A program made the position numbers and the translations under genes. Positions 1-11,483 of a stretch of 64,000 nt of DNA are shown piece after piece. Each line of letters starts with the position of its first letter. Within the stretch, counting starts at the first letter, position 1. The notes below the pieces were generated by a model. That model was not told the origin of the DNA, did no database searches, and saw nothing but the letters and a program-made list of their open reading frames with translations. This DNA comes from an uncultured Pelagibacteraceae bacterium (GTDB lineage Bacteria > Pseudomonadota > Alphaproteobacteria > Pelagibacterales > Pelagibacteraceae): positions 141,793 through 205,792 of the forward strand of contig CACPLG010000001.1 in assembly GCA_902634775.1 (NCBI GenBank), in the 5' to 3' direction.

Positions 1-1
1 T

Positions 2-1081
2 GGTGATCTTACTAATATGGAAACTTTATTTTCTGTTAAAGAGCTTTTTAATAAAATTTTGAACTGTAAAAACTTGGACTCAAGACCTGTAAAAACTTAT
101 GTAAACAATAGTTCACGAACCAATTATATTTTTAATACCCAAATTTCAAATATAGAAAAATCAGATTTTATTCTTTTGGTTGGGACTAATCCACGTCATG
201 AAGCAACAATTTTGAACTCAAGAATACGAAAAAGTTATTTAAAGAATAATATGGAAATTTATTCTTTGAATGATGTTGGGGATTTAACATATCCATATAA
301 AGTAATATCAAGCAACACTGATGAGTTAAAAAAAATAGTTTTAAATGAACACGAAGTCTCAAAAAAAATAATTTCTGCAAAAAATCCTATTGTTATTTTT
401 GGACAATCAGCTCTTAAAATTAACTCCTCAGGGTACTTATTTGAGGGAATGAAAAAATTTTTATCAGAAAATAATAAAATAAACGATGACTGGAATGCTT
501 TAAGCGTCCTTTCTAATAATGCATCAACTGTTGGTGCATATGATTTGGATATTTTAGACAACGAAACTATAGATAATGTGTTATCAAATCAATTTGAATT
601 AGTTTTCTTATTTGGTCAGGATAATTTGAATATCAAAAAGAAAAATGAATTTATTGTCTATGTAGGAACTCATGGTGACAGAGGAGCTGAAATGGCAGAT
701 CTAATATTGCCTAGCGCGGCATATACAGAGCAAGATGGATATTACACTAATCTTGAAGGTAACTTACAATTAGCTTTTAAGGCTTCCTATCCACCTGGTG
801 AAGCAAAGGAAGATTGGGAAATTGTTAATGAAGTGTCAAAGAAACTTAAGGGTAAAAGTCTTTATACAAATAAACAAGAACTTATAGATAATCTTTTAAA
901 TTATCTTAATCAAAAAACAAAAAAAAACGATGCAACAGTTAAAAATGATTTCATAAAAGAGGAAATTTTCGTCGATAAAATTGATTATTATTTTACTAAC
1001 GTAATAGCAAGATCTTCAAAGACCATGGCAGAATGCAGAAATTTAAAACTTATTTCTTTGAAAACTGGAACTGACGGTTAA
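2..1081 (+). CDS. nuoG: NADH-quinone oxidoreductase subunit G, C-terminal part (gene starts upstream of window)
   Basis: Frame is open to the window's 5' edge; molybdopterin-oxidoreductase-like text (GAEMADLILPSAAYTEQDGYYTNLEGNLQ); followed directly by nuoH-N. Confidence 0.93.
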   Translation, partial: GDLTNMETLFSVKELFNKILNCKNLDSRPVKTYVNNSSRTNYIFNTQISNIEKSDFILLVGTNPRHEATILNSRIRKSYLKNNMEIYSLNDVGDLTYPYKVISSNTDELKKIVLNEHEVSKKIISAKNPIVIFGQSALKINSSGYLFEGMKKFLSENNKINDDWNALSVLSNNASTVGAYDLDILDNETIDNVLSNQFELVFLFGQDNLNIKKKNEFIVYVGTHGDRGAEMADLILPSAAYTEQDGYYTNLEGNLQLAFKASYPPGEAKEDWEIVNEVSKKLKGKSLYTNKQELIDNLLNYLNQKTKKNDATVKNDFIKEEIFVDKIDYYFTNVIARSSKTMAECRNLKLISLKTGTDG

Positions 1082-2080
1082 ATGGAATACATAGTTTTAT
1101 TATTTTCTGAAATTTACAAAATACTTTATGTTTTAATTCCTGTTCTTGTATCAGTAGCAATGATTGTGTGGCTTGATAGAAGAATTTGGGCTTTTGTTCA
1201 AAAAAGACGAGGGCCAAATGTAGTAGGTCCTTTCGGTTTATTTCAAACTTTGGCAGATGCGCTTAAATACATTTTCAAAGAAATTATAATACCTGCAAGT
1301 TCGAATAAAATTATATTTATTTTAGCCCCAATAGTTACGATGACTTTAGCCCTTGTTGCATGGGCAGTAATTCCTTTCAGTGAAGATTATGTTTTGGCTG
1401 ACATAAATGTTGGTATCCTTTATATATTTGCAATTTCATCTTTGGGTGTTTATGGAATAATAATGGGCGGCTGGGCCTCAAATTCAAAGTATCCATTTTT
1501 AGGCTCAATAAGATCTGCTGCACAAATGGTCTCTTATGAAGTTTCTATCGGAGTAATAATCATAAATGTTTTATTGTGCGTTGGTTCGTTAAACTTAAGT
1601 GATATAGTTTTAGCTCAAGAGAAAATTTGGTTTGTAATTCCTTTATTTCCAATGTTTGTGATTTTCTTTATTTCATCGCTTGCAGAGACAAATAGACCAC
1701 CATTTGATTTACCTGAAGCAGAGGCTGAATTAGTTGCGGGTTATCAAACCGAGTATAGCGGCATGATGTATGCAATGTTTTGGTTGGGCGAATATGCAAA
1801 TATTTTGCTAATGTGTGCACTTGGGTCAATTCTTTTTCTGGGAGGCTGGTTAGCGCCAATGGATATCCCATTGTTTGATATAGTACCTCCACCGGTGTGG
1901 CTAATATTAAAAATTTTATTTTTGTTTGTTTTGTTCGCACTTATAAAAGCTATTGTGCCAAGATATAGATACGATCAACTTATGAGGCTCGGATGGAAGG
2001 TTTTTCTGCCTTTCTCTTTAATTTGGGTGGTATTAACTTCTGGTTATTTATTATATTTTGACTTATTACCTGTATATTAA
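1082..2080 (+). CDS. nuoH: NADH-quinone oxidoreductase subunit H
   Basis: [47 protein letters not shown]; operon context. Confidence 0.98.
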   Translation: MEYIVLLFSEIYKILYVLIPVLVSVAMIVWLDRRIWAFVQKRRGPNVVGPFGLFQTLADALKYIFKEIIIPASSNKIIFILAPIVTMTLALVAWAVIPFSEDYVLADINVGILYIFAISSLGVYGIIMGGWASNSKYPFLGSIRSAAQMVSYEVSIGVIIINVLLCVGSLNLSDIVLAQEKIWFVIPLFPMFVIFFISSLAETNRPPFDLPEAEAELVAGYQTEYSGMMYAMFWLGEYANILLMCALGSILFLGGWLAPMDIPLFDIVPPPVWLILKILFLFVLFALIKAIVPRYRYDQLMRLGWKVFLPFSLIWVVLTSGYLLYFDLLPVY

Positions 2081-2083
2081 ACT

Positions 2084-2569
2084 ATGAATATAATTCGAAT
2101 ATTTAAAACAGTATTTTTAATTGATTTTTTAACAGGCTTATTGATAGCAATTAAAGAGTCATTTAAACCAAAAAAGACTCTTAATTATCCTTTTGAAAAA
2201 GGCAAGATTTCACCACGATATAGGGGAGAGCACGCTTTAAGAAGATATCCAAACGGCGAGGAAAGATGTATAGCATGTAAACTTTGTGAAGCTGTTTGTC
2301 CAGCTCAAGCAATAACAATAGAGTCTACAGCTAGAGAAGACGGAAGTAGAAAAACAACTAGATATGATATTGATATGCTAAAATGTATCTATTGTGGTTT
2401 GTGTGAAGAGTCGTGTCCGGTTGATGCTATAGTGCAAGGTCCTAACTTTGAATTTGCGACACATACTAGGGAAGAACTTTACTACAATAAAGAAAAGCTT
2501 TTAGAAAATGGAGACAGATGGGAGAATGTTTTAGCTGCAAATATAAAAGCTGACAACCCTTATAGATAA
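2084..2569 (+). CDS. nuoI: NADH-quinone oxidoreductase subunit I (2x 4Fe-4S)
   Basis: [16 protein letters not shown] and [16 protein letters not shown] motifs. Confidence 0.98.
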   Translation: MNIIRIFKTVFLIDFLTGLLIAIKESFKPKKTLNYPFEKGKISPRYRGEHALRRYPNGEERCIACKLCEAVCPAQAITIESTAREDGSRKTTRYDIDMLKCIYCGLCEESCPVDAIVQGPNFEFATHTREELYYNKEKLLENGDRWENVLAANIKADNPYR

Positions 2570-2575
2570 TAGTAA

Positions 2576-3208
2576 ATGTTAGCACACGCTATATTTTTTT
2601 ATTTTTTTTCATTTATTGCAATAATTTCTGCAATAATGGTAACTGTGTCCAAGAATACTGTTCATTCTGTTTTTTTTTTAATATTGGATTTCATATCAAT
2701 ATCGTGCCTTTTTATTATGATAGGTGCAGAATTTTTAGGAATGATAATGTTGATTGTTTATGTTGGGGCTGTTGCAGTTTTATTTCTATTTGTCGTAATG
2801 ATGCTGAACGTTGCTCAGCAAAAAAATCAATGGTTCAAATCAAGTGAAACAAGCACTCATATACCTGTAGGACTAATTGTAAGTTTGATTATTTTTTTTG
2901 AATTGATAATCGTAATTGGAGGATGGAAATACAAACCTGACATTATCGAAAACTTTTCTGATAGCCTGATTTCTAATTCTACAAATACTCATACCATTGG
3001 GAGTGTATTATATACAGAATATATTCATCTATTTCAAATTTCAGGGATGATATTACTCGTAGCCATGATTGGAGCAATCGTTCTCACATTTAGGAAAAGA
3101 GAAGGGGTCAAAAGACAAAATTATTTTAGCCAAATATCTAGAGAAAAAAATCAAAGTGTTGAGCTAGTAGAAGTTAAATCAAATGAGGGAGTTAAAATAG
3201 ATGTTTGA
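2576..3208 (+). CDS. nuoJ: NADH-quinone oxidoreductase subunit J
   Basis: [28 protein letters not shown]; operon order. Confidence 0.97.
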   Translation: MLAHAIFFYFFSFIAIISAIMVTVSKNTVHSVFFLILDFISISCLFIMIGAEFLGMIMLIVYVGAVAVLFLFVVMMLNVAQQKNQWFKSSETSTHIPVGLIVSLIIFFELIIVIGGWKYKPDIIENFSDSLISNSTNTHTIGSVLYTEYIHLFQISGMILLVAMIGAIVLTFRKREGVKRQNYFSQISREKNQSVELVEVKSNEGVKIDV

Positions 3209-3512
3209 AGTTTCCCTTGGGCATTATCTAACATTAGGCGCAATCATTTTTACTATTGGTGTAATCGGAATATTCTTAAATAGAAAAAATGTAATTGTTA
3301 TTTTAATGAGTATAGAATTAATATTGTTAGCAGTTAATATCAATCTAGTATCTTTCTCAATATTTCTTCAAGACTTATCTGGCCAGATATTTACCTTATT
3401 TATTTTGACTGTTGCAGCAGCAGAGGCAGCTATCGGTTTAGCAATAATCGTAGTCTATTATCGTAATGCAGGAACAATAAGAGTCGAAGAGATTGAAAAT
3501 CTAAAAGGTTAA
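3201..3512 (+). CDS. nuoK: NADH-quinone oxidoreductase subunit K
   Basis: [30 protein letters not shown]; operon order. Confidence 0.97.
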   Translation: MFEVSLGHYLTLGAIIFTIGVIGIFLNRKNVIVILMSIELILLAVNINLVSFSIFLQDLSGQIFTLFILTVAAAEAAIGLAIIVVYYRNAGTIRVEEIENLKG

Positions 3513-3513
3513 T

Positions 3514-5427
3514 ATGGAATACTTCATAGTTTTTTTACCATTGCTTGGTGCATTTATTGCGGGTTTTTTTGGTAATAAATTTGACCAAAGATATTCTCAA
3601 TTTATGACAAGTCTTTTTGTTAGCATTTCTTCTATCCTTTCAATTATAGTATTTTTAAAAGTATTAAATTATGGATACTCAAATAATTTATTAATTTCTA
3701 GCTGGATTAACTCTGGTACTTTAAATGTAAATTGGTCTATAAAAGTAGATGCATTATCATCTCTCATGATGGTTGTGGTAACGCTCGTTTCAGCGTTGGT
3801 TCATATCTATTCAATTGGTTATATGTCTCACGATCCTCATAAACCGAGGTTCATGTCTTATTTATCTTTATTTACATTTGCAATGTTAGTGTTGGTTACT
3901 TCAGACAATTTTTTACAATTATTCTTTGGATGGGAAGGAGTAGGTCTTTGTTCGTATTTCTTAATTGGTTTTTGGTTTAAAAAAAAAGCTGCAAATGCGG
4001 CCGCCATTAAAGCTTTTGTAGTTAATAGAGTTGGAGATTTTGGTTTTGCTCTTGGTATTTTTTTAATTTTTTATTATTTTGGAACAGTTAACTACGATGA
4101 GGTATTCAATCAAATTCAAACCTTGAATGCAAAAAATATAAATTTTCTTGGTTTTGAATTAAAATCAATAGATTTAATTTGTATATTGCTATTTATAGGT
4201 GCAATGGGAAAATCAGCCCAGATTTTTTTACACACTTGGTTACCCGATGCAATGGAAGGACCAACACCTGTATCAGCATTAATCCATGCTGCAACAATGG
4301 TTACCGCAGGTGTTTTTTTAGTTGTAAGATGTTCTCCTATTTATGAATATTCAGAATTAGCACTCAATATAATTACTATTATTGGAATGAGTACAGCTTT
4401 TTTTGCTGCTACAATTGCATTAGTCCAAACCGATATAAAAAAAATAATTGCTTATTCAACATGTAGCCAGCTTGGATATATGTTTTTTGCAACTGGTGTA
4501 GGCGCATACAACGTTGCAATGTTTCATCTATTTACTCATGCTTTTTTTAAGGCTTTGCTTTTTTTAGGAGCTGGTTCTGTAATACACTCTTTCAAAGATG
4601 AACAGGATATCGAAAAAATGGGTGGGGTATATAAAAAGATCCCTTACACTTATGCTTTAATGCTGGTAGGCACATTAGCTTTGACTGGCTTCCCTTTTTT
4701 ATCTGGTTTTTATTCTAAAGATGCAATTATTGAATTTGCGTATTTAAGAGGAAACGTAACTGGTATTTATGCAGCTGGTATTGGAATTGTTACTGCTATG
4801 TTAACAGCAATTTACTCATGGAGATTATTTTTTAAAACTTTTCATGGAAATTATAATAATCAAGAAGTCAAATTCGAAAAAATTCATGAATCACCGGCGG
4901 TGATGATTTTGCCACTTATAGTTCTCGGTTTAGGGTCAATTTTTGCCGGTTTCTTTTTCAAAGATCTATTAATAGGCAATCAAAGTAGTGTTAATTTTTG
5001 GGGAGAGTCAATTAAATTTTTAGAGCCATTGAGTGAAGATCATCCTCCACTGTGGTTTATTTTATTGACCCCGACTATAGTTACCTTAAGCATACCGATT
5101 TCTTACTACTTATTTTTGAAGGACAAAAGTATATTAGAAAATTTTACAAAAACTAATTATCCATTAATAAATTTTTTAAAAAAGAAATGGTATTTTGATG
5201 AGCTTTATTCTTATATTTTTGTAGAACCTTGTAAAAAATTAGGTCTATTTTTTTGGAAAAAGATTGATGGTTTAACAATAGATAGATTTGGACCAGATGG
5301 TATTTCAAATCTTATTAAAGGCTTATCGATAAAAGCAGTAAAATTTCAGAGTGGTTTTATTTATCAATATGCATTTATAATGCTGATTGGCTTTTCTTTA
5401 ATACTGACTTACTTGATTATTAAATGA
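3514..5427 (+). CDS. nuoL: NADH-quinone oxidoreductase subunit L
   Basis: GWEGVGLCSYFLIGFW, HTWLPDAMEGPTPVSALIHAATMVTAGVF. Confidence 0.98.
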   Translation: MEYFIVFLPLLGAFIAGFFGNKFDQRYSQFMTSLFVSISSILSIIVFLKVLNYGYSNNLLISSWINSGTLNVNWSIKVDALSSLMMVVVTLVSALVHIYSIGYMSHDPHKPRFMSYLSLFTFAMLVLVTSDNFLQLFFGWEGVGLCSYFLIGFWFKKKAANAAAIKAFVVNRVGDFGFALGIFLIFYYFGTVNYDEVFNQIQTLNAKNINFLGFELKSIDLICILLFIGAMGKSAQIFLHTWLPDAMEGPTPVSALIHAATMVTAGVFLVVRCSPIYEYSELALNIITIIGMSTAFFAATIALVQTDIKKIIAYSTCSQLGYMFFATGVGAYNVAMFHLFTHAFFKALLFLGAGSVIHSFKDEQDIEKMGGVYKKIPYTYALMLVGTLALTGFPFLSGFYSKDAIIEFAYLRGNVTGIYAAGIGIVTAMLTAIYSWRLFFKTFHGNYNNQEVKFEKIHESPAVMILPLIVLGLGSIFAGFFFKDLLIGNQSSVNFWGESIKFLEPLSEDHPPLWFILLTPTIVTLSIPISYYLFLKDKSILENFTKTNYPLINFLKKKWYFDELYSYIFVEPCKKLGLFFWKKIDGLTIDRFGPDGISNLIKGLSIKAVKFQSGFIYQYAFIMLIGFSLILTYLIIK

Positions 5428-6917
5428 TGAATTTCCCAATTATTTCTTCACTAATCCTTTTGCCTTCAATTGGTGCACTATTTCTTTTTTTCATTAATTC
5501 AAAAAATATTACCGGCATCAAGTATGTTTCTTTATTTGTATCAATCATTAATTTTTTAATATCTATTTACTTATGGTTAATTTTTGATCAATCTAGTTAT
5601 GAATTTCAGTTTACAGAAAGTAGAGTCTGGATAAAAGATTTTATCAGTTACAAAGTCGGAGTAGATGGAATCTCAATATTATTTATAATTTTAACTACTT
5701 TCATAACCCCACTTTGTATTTTGTCAGTTAACTCATCTATAAAGAATAGACTTAAAGAGTTTTTAATAGCAATCTTATTAATGGAAACCCTAATGATTGG
5801 AGTTTTTTGCTCTTTAGATTTGGTAATTTTCTACTTATTTTTTGAGGGAGGTTTAATACCGATGTTTTTAATCATTGGTATTTGGGGTGGAGAAAGACGC
5901 GTGTATTCTGCATTCAAGTTTTTTTTATTTACTCTTCTTGGCTCAGTTTTAATGTTAATAGCGGTAATATCTATTTATTGGATAGCAGGCACGACCGATG
6001 TAGAAGAACTTTATAAGTTAGGCATTGATCCAAAATACCAAAACTTACTTTGGTTAGCATTCTTTTCATCTTTTGCAGTAAAAACACCAATGTGGCCAGT
6101 ACATACATGGCTGCCCGACGCCCATGTTGAAGCACCAACTGCAGGTTCAGTTTTATTAGCAGCTATCTTACTTAAAATGGCAGGATATGGATTTATAAGA
6201 TTTTCAATTGGACTATTTCCTGTTGCGTCAGAATATTTCGTTCCGTTTATTTTTGTTATAAGTTTAATTGCAATTGTTTATACTTCGTTAGTTGCTTTGA
6301 TGCAGGACGACATGAAAAAATTAATTGCGTACTCATCTGTAGCTCACATGGGTTTTGTAACATTAGGTTTATTTACTTTCACTCAACAAGGTGTTGAAGG
6401 AGGAATATTTCAAATGATTAGTCATGGTATTGTATCTGCTGCACTCTTTTTCTCAGTAGGTGTTGTTTATGACAGAACCCATTCAAGACGTATCAATGAT
6501 TATGGGGGTTTGGTAAATGTAATGCCAAAATATTCTATTTTATTAATGGTATTTACTCTAGGGTCTTTGGGTCTACCAGGAACAACTGGTTTTATTGGTG
6601 AATTTTTGATTTTAATGGGAACATTTAAAAAAAGTTTCTTAGTGGCAGCAATAGCAAGTTTGGGTGTAATTTTAGGCGCAGCATATATGTTGTGGCTTTA
6701 CAAGAGAGTTGTATTTGGAGAGCTAACAAATCAAAAATTATTCAAAATAATTGATTTAAACAAAGTTGAGTTGTCTATTCTTACTTTATTAGCATTAAGT
6801 ATAATATTTTTTGGCTTCTATCCTGATCCATTTTCAAATACATATTCTGTATCAGTCGAGAACTTTATAAATGAATATAATGATAAAATAAATAATTATA
6901 ATTTACAAAATCAATGA
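5424..6917 (+). CDS. nuoM: NADH-quinone oxidoreductase subunit M
   Basis: FFEGGLIPMFLIIGIWGGERR, HTWLPDAHVEAPTAGSVLLAAILLK. Confidence 0.98.
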   Translation: MMNFPIISSLILLPSIGALFLFFINSKNITGIKYVSLFVSIINFLISIYLWLIFDQSSYEFQFTESRVWIKDFISYKVGVDGISILFIILTTFITPLCILSVNSSIKNRLKEFLIAILLMETLMIGVFCSLDLVIFYLFFEGGLIPMFLIIGIWGGERRVYSAFKFFLFTLLGSVLMLIAVISIYWIAGTTDVEELYKLGIDPKYQNLLWLAFFSSFAVKTPMWPVHTWLPDAHVEAPTAGSVLLAAILLKMAGYGFIRFSIGLFPVASEYFVPFIFVISLIAIVYTSLVALMQDDMKKLIAYSSVAHMGFVTLGLFTFTQQGVEGGIFQMISHGIVSAALFFSVGVVYDRTHSRRINDYGGLVNVMPKYSILLMVFTLGSLGLPGTTGFIGEFLILMGTFKKSFLVAAIASLGVILGAAYMLWLYKRVVFGELTNQKLFKIIDLNKVELSILTLLALSIIFFGFYPDPFSNTYSVSVENFINEYNDKINNYNLQNQ

Positions 6918-8329
6918 TTAATCTCTTTTATATATCCACAGAAATATTCTTATCATTATCTATTCTAATTCTATTACTAATTGGCGTATTTAAAAATAAA
7001 AGTGAATTATTTATTTATAATTTCTCTTGTATAATTTTACTGGTCGGGCTTGCGATAAATATTAATTTAAACCCTGAATTCCCGATAGATTTATTTAATA
7101 ACAGTTATAAAATTGACTATTTCACAACTTTAATTAAGTCAGTAATATTGATTTCAGCATTTCTTGTGATGCTATGTTCATTAAATTATGTCAAACAAAA
7201 TGATATTTTAAAAATTGAGTATCCAATTTTAATTTTATCTTCAATTCTTGGTATGCTGGTAATGGTAAGTTCTAACGATCTAATAGTTTTTTATGTTGGT
7301 CTAGAATTACAATCTTTAGCTTTATATGTTCTTGCTGCCTTTAAAAGAGATAATATACTTTCATCTGAGTCAGGCTTAAAATATTTTATATTAAGCGCAT
7401 TATCATCAGGATTATTGCTATATGGATGTTCTTTAATATATGGTTTTTCTAGCTCAACAAACTTTGATTTAATTTATCAAAATAGTGAGTCAATCGAATA
7501 TGGTATTATTTTTGGAATAGTATTTATTTTAGTTGGATTAGCATTTAAGATAACTGCAGTACCTTTTCATATGTGGGCCCCAGATGTTTATGATGGATCA
7601 CCTACGTCTGTTACTGTGATATTTGCAATTCTTCCAAAGATTGCTGCATTAACAGTATTCATTAATTTTTTATATGGTCCTTTCCTTGAAATGTTTGACC
7701 AATGGCAAGCAGTTATAATTTTTTTATCAATTGGTTCAATGGTATTTGGGGCCGTAGCTGCGATTGGACAAAAAAAATTAAAAAGACTTATTGCTTATAG
7801 TTCAATAAGCCATATGGGGTTTGCGCTCGCTGGTTTAAGTGTTGGGACAAACGAAGGTATTCAAAATTCAATAATATACTTAATTATATATCTAATTATG
7901 AATATAGCATTTTTCTGTTGTTTATTTATGCTCAAAAGAGAAAATCAATATTTTGATAAAGTTGAAGATCTCTCAGGTTTATCTCAAAATCATCCCTTAT
8001 TATCGCTCTGTTTGATGATTATTCTATTCTCGTTAGCAGGAATACCTCCATTGGCTGGTTTTTTTGCAAAGTTTTATATTTTTACGGCCGTAATTGAACA
8101 GTCAATGTATTTTTTAGCGATTATAGGTTTGCTCTCAACAGTAATTGCAGCTTTTTATTATATAAGATTAATAAAGGTAATGTATTTTGATGAGCAGAAA
8201 GAAAAATATGACTTAAATCATAGCATTGGTCTTAAAATGATACTTGTGATCTCATCAACAATTATTCTTATTTATTTCACAAACCCTAATATAATTAATA
8301 ACTTTGTCTTAGATATAACTTTAATTTAA
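6914..8329 (+). CDS. nuoN: NADH-quinone oxidoreductase subunit N
   Basis: YVGLELQSLALYVLAAF, PFHMWAPDVYDGSPTSVT. Confidence 0.97.
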   Translation: MINLFYISTEIFLSLSILILLLIGVFKNKSELFIYNFSCIILLVGLAININLNPEFPIDLFNNSYKIDYFTTLIKSVILISAFLVMLCSLNYVKQNDILKIEYPILILSSILGMLVMVSSNDLIVFYVGLELQSLALYVLAAFKRDNILSSESGLKYFILSALSSGLLLYGCSLIYGFSSSTNFDLIYQNSESIEYGIIFGIVFILVGLAFKITAVPFHMWAPDVYDGSPTSVTVIFAILPKIAALTVFINFLYGPFLEMFDQWQAVIIFLSIGSMVFGAVAAIGQKKLKRLIAYSSISHMGFALAGLSVGTNEGIQNSIIYLIIYLIMNIAFFCCLFMLKRENQYFDKVEDLSGLSQNHPLLSLCLMIILFSLAGIPPLAGFFAKFYIFTAVIEQSMYFLAIIGLLSTVIAAFYYIRLIKVMYFDEQKEKYDLNHSIGLKMILVISSTIILIYFTNPNIINNFVLDITLI

Positions 8330-8835
8330 TGAAGTTAAAAATTTTTAAATACAAAAAAGTAAAAAGCACTAATGATATTGCTATTAGGAAAATTAGGTCA
8401 GGAATTAAAAATGGAATAGTTACTAGCGATGTACAAAGCTCCGGCAGAGGTAGGCATGGAAATAAATGGGTTTCCTATAAGGGCAATCTTTTTGTAACTA
8501 TTTTTTTTTCAATTTCAAATAATCTAAATCTAAATAAGTTTAATTATAAAAATTGCCTAATAATAAAAAAAGTTTTATCAAAATATATAAAACACGATCT
8601 AACAATTAAAAGACCAAACGATATTTTGTTTAAACAGTATAAAATTTGTGGAATTTTACAGGAAACAATTTTTAACAAGAATCTTAAATACTTGTTAATT
8701 GGTGTAGGCCTAAACTTATTAAAGAGTCCAAAATTCAAGAATTACAAAACTACTAGCGTGTATGAAATTACTAAAAAAAAAGTAAATAAAATTAGAATCT
8801 TAAATGAAATTAAATTAAACTATGAATCGATCTAA
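8329..8835 (+). CDS. birA: Biotin--[acetyl-CoA-carboxylase] ligase, short form
   Basis: SSGRGRHGNKWVS and KRPNDILFKQYKICGILQE match BPL catalytic motifs; only 168 aa. Confidence 0.85.
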   Translation: MKLKIFKYKKVKSTNDIAIRKIRSGIKNGIVTSDVQSSGRGRHGNKWVSYKGNLFVTIFFSISNNLNLNKFNYKNCLIIKKVLSKYIKHDLTIKRPNDILFKQYKICGILQETIFNKNLKYLLIGVGLNLLKSPKFKNYKTTSVYEITKKKVNKIRILNEIKLNYESI

Positions 8836-9583
8836 GAAAAAATACATTTTGGTTGGTGATATTGGTAATACAGAGTCTAAAATATTTTTTAGAAATAACA
8901 AAATCGAAAAAAAAATTATTATAAAAAGCAGCGAAATGATTTATAGCAAGATTAAATCAAAAGTTTTATTTTTAAAAAAATTTAATATTGAGGATAAAGC
9001 TGTTTTTTGTAGTGTAGTTCCGTCTAATTTTAGAATTATTAAGAAGGTATTTGAACGAGAGTTAAAAATTAAAGTAGTTGAATTAAAGAATATTTATAAA
9101 AACAAAATAATTAAATTGAAAGTTAATAAAAAACAAATTGGATCAGATAGATTGGCAAATGCAATTAGTGTTTTTAATAAAAAAAATAATTTTATAGTTG
9201 TAGATTTTGGAACAGCTACTACCTTCGATGTCATCATAAAAGATGTTTACTGGGGTGGGATAATTGCTCCAGGAGTTAATCTTTCTTTAAAAAATTTGAT
9301 ATCAAAAGCAGAATTGATTCCAAAAATTAATTTAAGCCAAACTAAAATAGTTATTGGAAAAAACACAAAGCAGGCAGTAGTATCAGGTTTTTATTGGGGA
9401 TATAGCGGTCTTATTGAAAAAATTATTTCTAAGATTTCAAAAATTACCAAAAAAAATTTTAAGATTATTTTAACAGGAGGTCTTGCGCATTTATTTAAAA
9501 CAAATATAAGATTAAGTGTTTTAGTCGACAAAAATCTTACAATTAAAGGATTAATAAAAGCTCATAAAATATTAAACAAATGA
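8822..9583 (+). CDS. coaX: Type III pantothenate kinase
   Basis: DIGNTESKIFF, IGSDRLANAI, VDFGTATTFDVI; follows birA. Confidence 0.93.
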   Translation: MNRSKKKYILVGDIGNTESKIFFRNNKIEKKIIIKSSEMIYSKIKSKVLFLKKFNIEDKAVFCSVVPSNFRIIKKVFERELKIKVVELKNIYKNKIIKLKVNKKQIGSDRLANAISVFNKKNNFIVVDFGTATTFDVIIKDVYWGGIIAPGVNLSLKNLISKAELIPKINLSQTKIVIGKNTKQAVVSGFYWGYSGLIEKIISKISKITKKNFKIILTGGLAHLFKTNIRLSVLVDKNLTIKGLIKAHKILNK

Positions 9584-11238
9584 AAGATGAATTATTATTT
9601 TGTCCACTAGGTGGATCAGGTGAAATTGGCATGAACTTAAATCTTTTTGCCTACGGTAAACCAGAAAATCATAAGTGGATTATTGTAGATATTGGTGTCA
9701 CCTTTGCTGATGATACAGTTCCAGGAATAGATTTAATATATCCTGATCCTGGTTTCATAGTTGATAAAAAAGAGTCATTACTTGGTATAGTACTTACACA
9801 TGCTCATGAAGATCACATTGGTGCGATTTCACATATCTGGCCAGAACTTAAATGTAATATATATGCTACTCCATTTACTGCAGCTTTAGTGACTGAAAAG
9901 TTTAAGGAAAAGAAAATAGACATTCACCCTTTTTTAAAAATTGTAAATTTAAGAGGTAATATAAAACTTGGACCATTTGATATTGATCTAATAACTATGA
10001 CCCACTCCATTCTAGAACCCAATGGATTGAAAATAAAAACTCCACTTGGCTGCGTTTTACATACTGGTGATTGGAAGTGTGATCCAAACCCATTAATTGG
10101 AGATGTAATAGACTCTAAAAAACTTAAATCAATTGGCGATGAAGGAGTTTTGGCGATGATATGTGACTCAACAAACATATTTAGTATTGGTAGATCAGGC
10201 TCAGAAATAGATGTAAGAAAAAATTTACTAAAGATATTTGAAAGATTAAAAAAAAAAATAATAGTCACCTGTTTTGCATCAAATGTTGCTAGAATGGAAA
10301 CTATTTTCTTTTGTGCGCAGAAAACTGGAAGACAGATTTCTTTGGTAGGAAGGTCTATGCATAGAATTTTTAAAGCAGCTAGACAATGTGGGTATCTCAA
10401 AGATGTAATTGAACCTATTGATCCAAGAGATGCCAAAAAAATTTCAAGAGACAAAATAGTCTATTTATGTACTGGAACTCAAGGAGAGCCTATGGGAGCA
10501 ATGAGCAGAATATCAAATTTTACCCATCCAGATGTAATGATGGAAAATGGCGACACTGCAATTTTTTCATCTAAAATAATACCTGGAAATGAAAAAAAAC
10601 TTTCTAAATTACACAATCAATTAGTTATTGAAGGTATTGAAGTGATTACAGAAGAAGATGAATTTATACATGTATCCGGTCATCCTAATAGGGAAGAATT
10701 AAAGGATATGTATAATTGGATAAGACCAAAATCAGTAATACCAGTTCATGGAGAATATAGACATATGCAGGAGCACATTAATTTTGCTAAGGAAATGAAA
10801 ATACCTTATCCAGTTAAAGTTATGAATGGTGATATTGTTAAATTAGCTCCAGGTGAAAAACCTTTTATTTATGATAAAGCACCTGCAGGAAAAGTATATT
10901 TGGATGGAAATATTAGTGTTGAAGAGGACTCAAATTCTATTAAAGAACGTAAAAATCTTTCTATAAATGGAATGATGGAAGTTACAATTCTTGTTACACC
11001 CAAAGGTAACATTCATGACAGACCAATTGTGACAGTTAAGGGGCTTCCAATTAATGATTATGAGGATTTTAGATTTGGATTAGAAAATGAAATTGAAAAA
11101 ACAGCTAGAACATTTTCTTTAACGAATAGCAGACAGCAAGAAAACGCTATCGATGCTTTTAAGAGTGTTTGTAAAAAATATACAAAAAATAAAGTAGGCA
11201 AAAGACCTTTTACAAATATTAATATAGTTCAAATTTGA
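9580..11238 (+). CDS. rnj: Ribonuclease J
   Basis: Beta-lactamase/beta-CASP motifs LTHAHEDHIGAI, CTGTQGEPMGAMSRI, HVSGHPNREEL, VIPVHGEYRHM. Confidence 0.95.
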   Translation: MKDELLFCPLGGSGEIGMNLNLFAYGKPENHKWIIVDIGVTFADDTVPGIDLIYPDPGFIVDKKESLLGIVLTHAHEDHIGAISHIWPELKCNIYATPFTAALVTEKFKEKKIDIHPFLKIVNLRGNIKLGPFDIDLITMTHSILEPNGLKIKTPLGCVLHTGDWKCDPNPLIGDVIDSKKLKSIGDEGVLAMICDSTNIFSIGRSGSEIDVRKNLLKIFERLKKKIIVTCFASNVARMETIFFCAQKTGRQISLVGRSMHRIFKAARQCGYLKDVIEPIDPRDAKKISRDKIVYLCTGTQGEPMGAMSRISNFTHPDVMMENGDTAIFSSKIIPGNEKKLSKLHNQLVIEGIEVITEEDEFIHVSGHPNREELKDMYNWIRPKSVIPVHGEYRHMQEHINFAKEMKIPYPVKVMNGDIVKLAPGEKPFIYDKAPAGKVYLDGNISVEEDSNSIKERKNLSINGMMEVTILVTPKGNIHDRPIVTVKGLPINDYEDFRFGLENEIEKTARTFSLTNSRQQENAIDAFKSVCKKYTKNKVGKRPFTNINIVQI

Positions 11239-11483
11239 TGAATTTAACTGGTTCGATTATTATATATGTTCTTATATGGTGGATAGTTTTCTTTTCGTTG
11301 CTGCCAGTAGATGTAGATCGAAATCAAAAAAATTATGTGGAGGGTGTTGATCCCGGAGCTCCCGAAAACCCTAAATTAATAAAAAAACTATTATATACAA
11401 CTTTGATTACATCAATAATTTTTATAGGTATATTTCTATTAGTAAAGTATGATTATCTTAATTTAAGGAATCTAATTACATAA
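11238..11483 (+). CDS. DUF1467 family small membrane protein
   Basis: WWIVFFSLLPVDVDRN...VDPGAPENPKLIKK typical of the alphaproteobacterial family next to proS; ATG at 11238 preferred over TTG at 11235. Confidence 0.85.
   Translation: MNLTGSIIIYVLIWWIVFFSLLPVDVDRNQKNYVEGVDPGAPENPKLIKKLLYTTLITSIIFIGIFLLVKYDYLNLRNLIT

Noticed and set aside
9924-10454. 176-aa antisense ORF inside rnj
   Set aside because: Fully opposite a clearly conserved RNase J region; hydrophobic/Leu-Ile-rich composition typical of antisense frames; no recognisable domain or ribosome-binding site.
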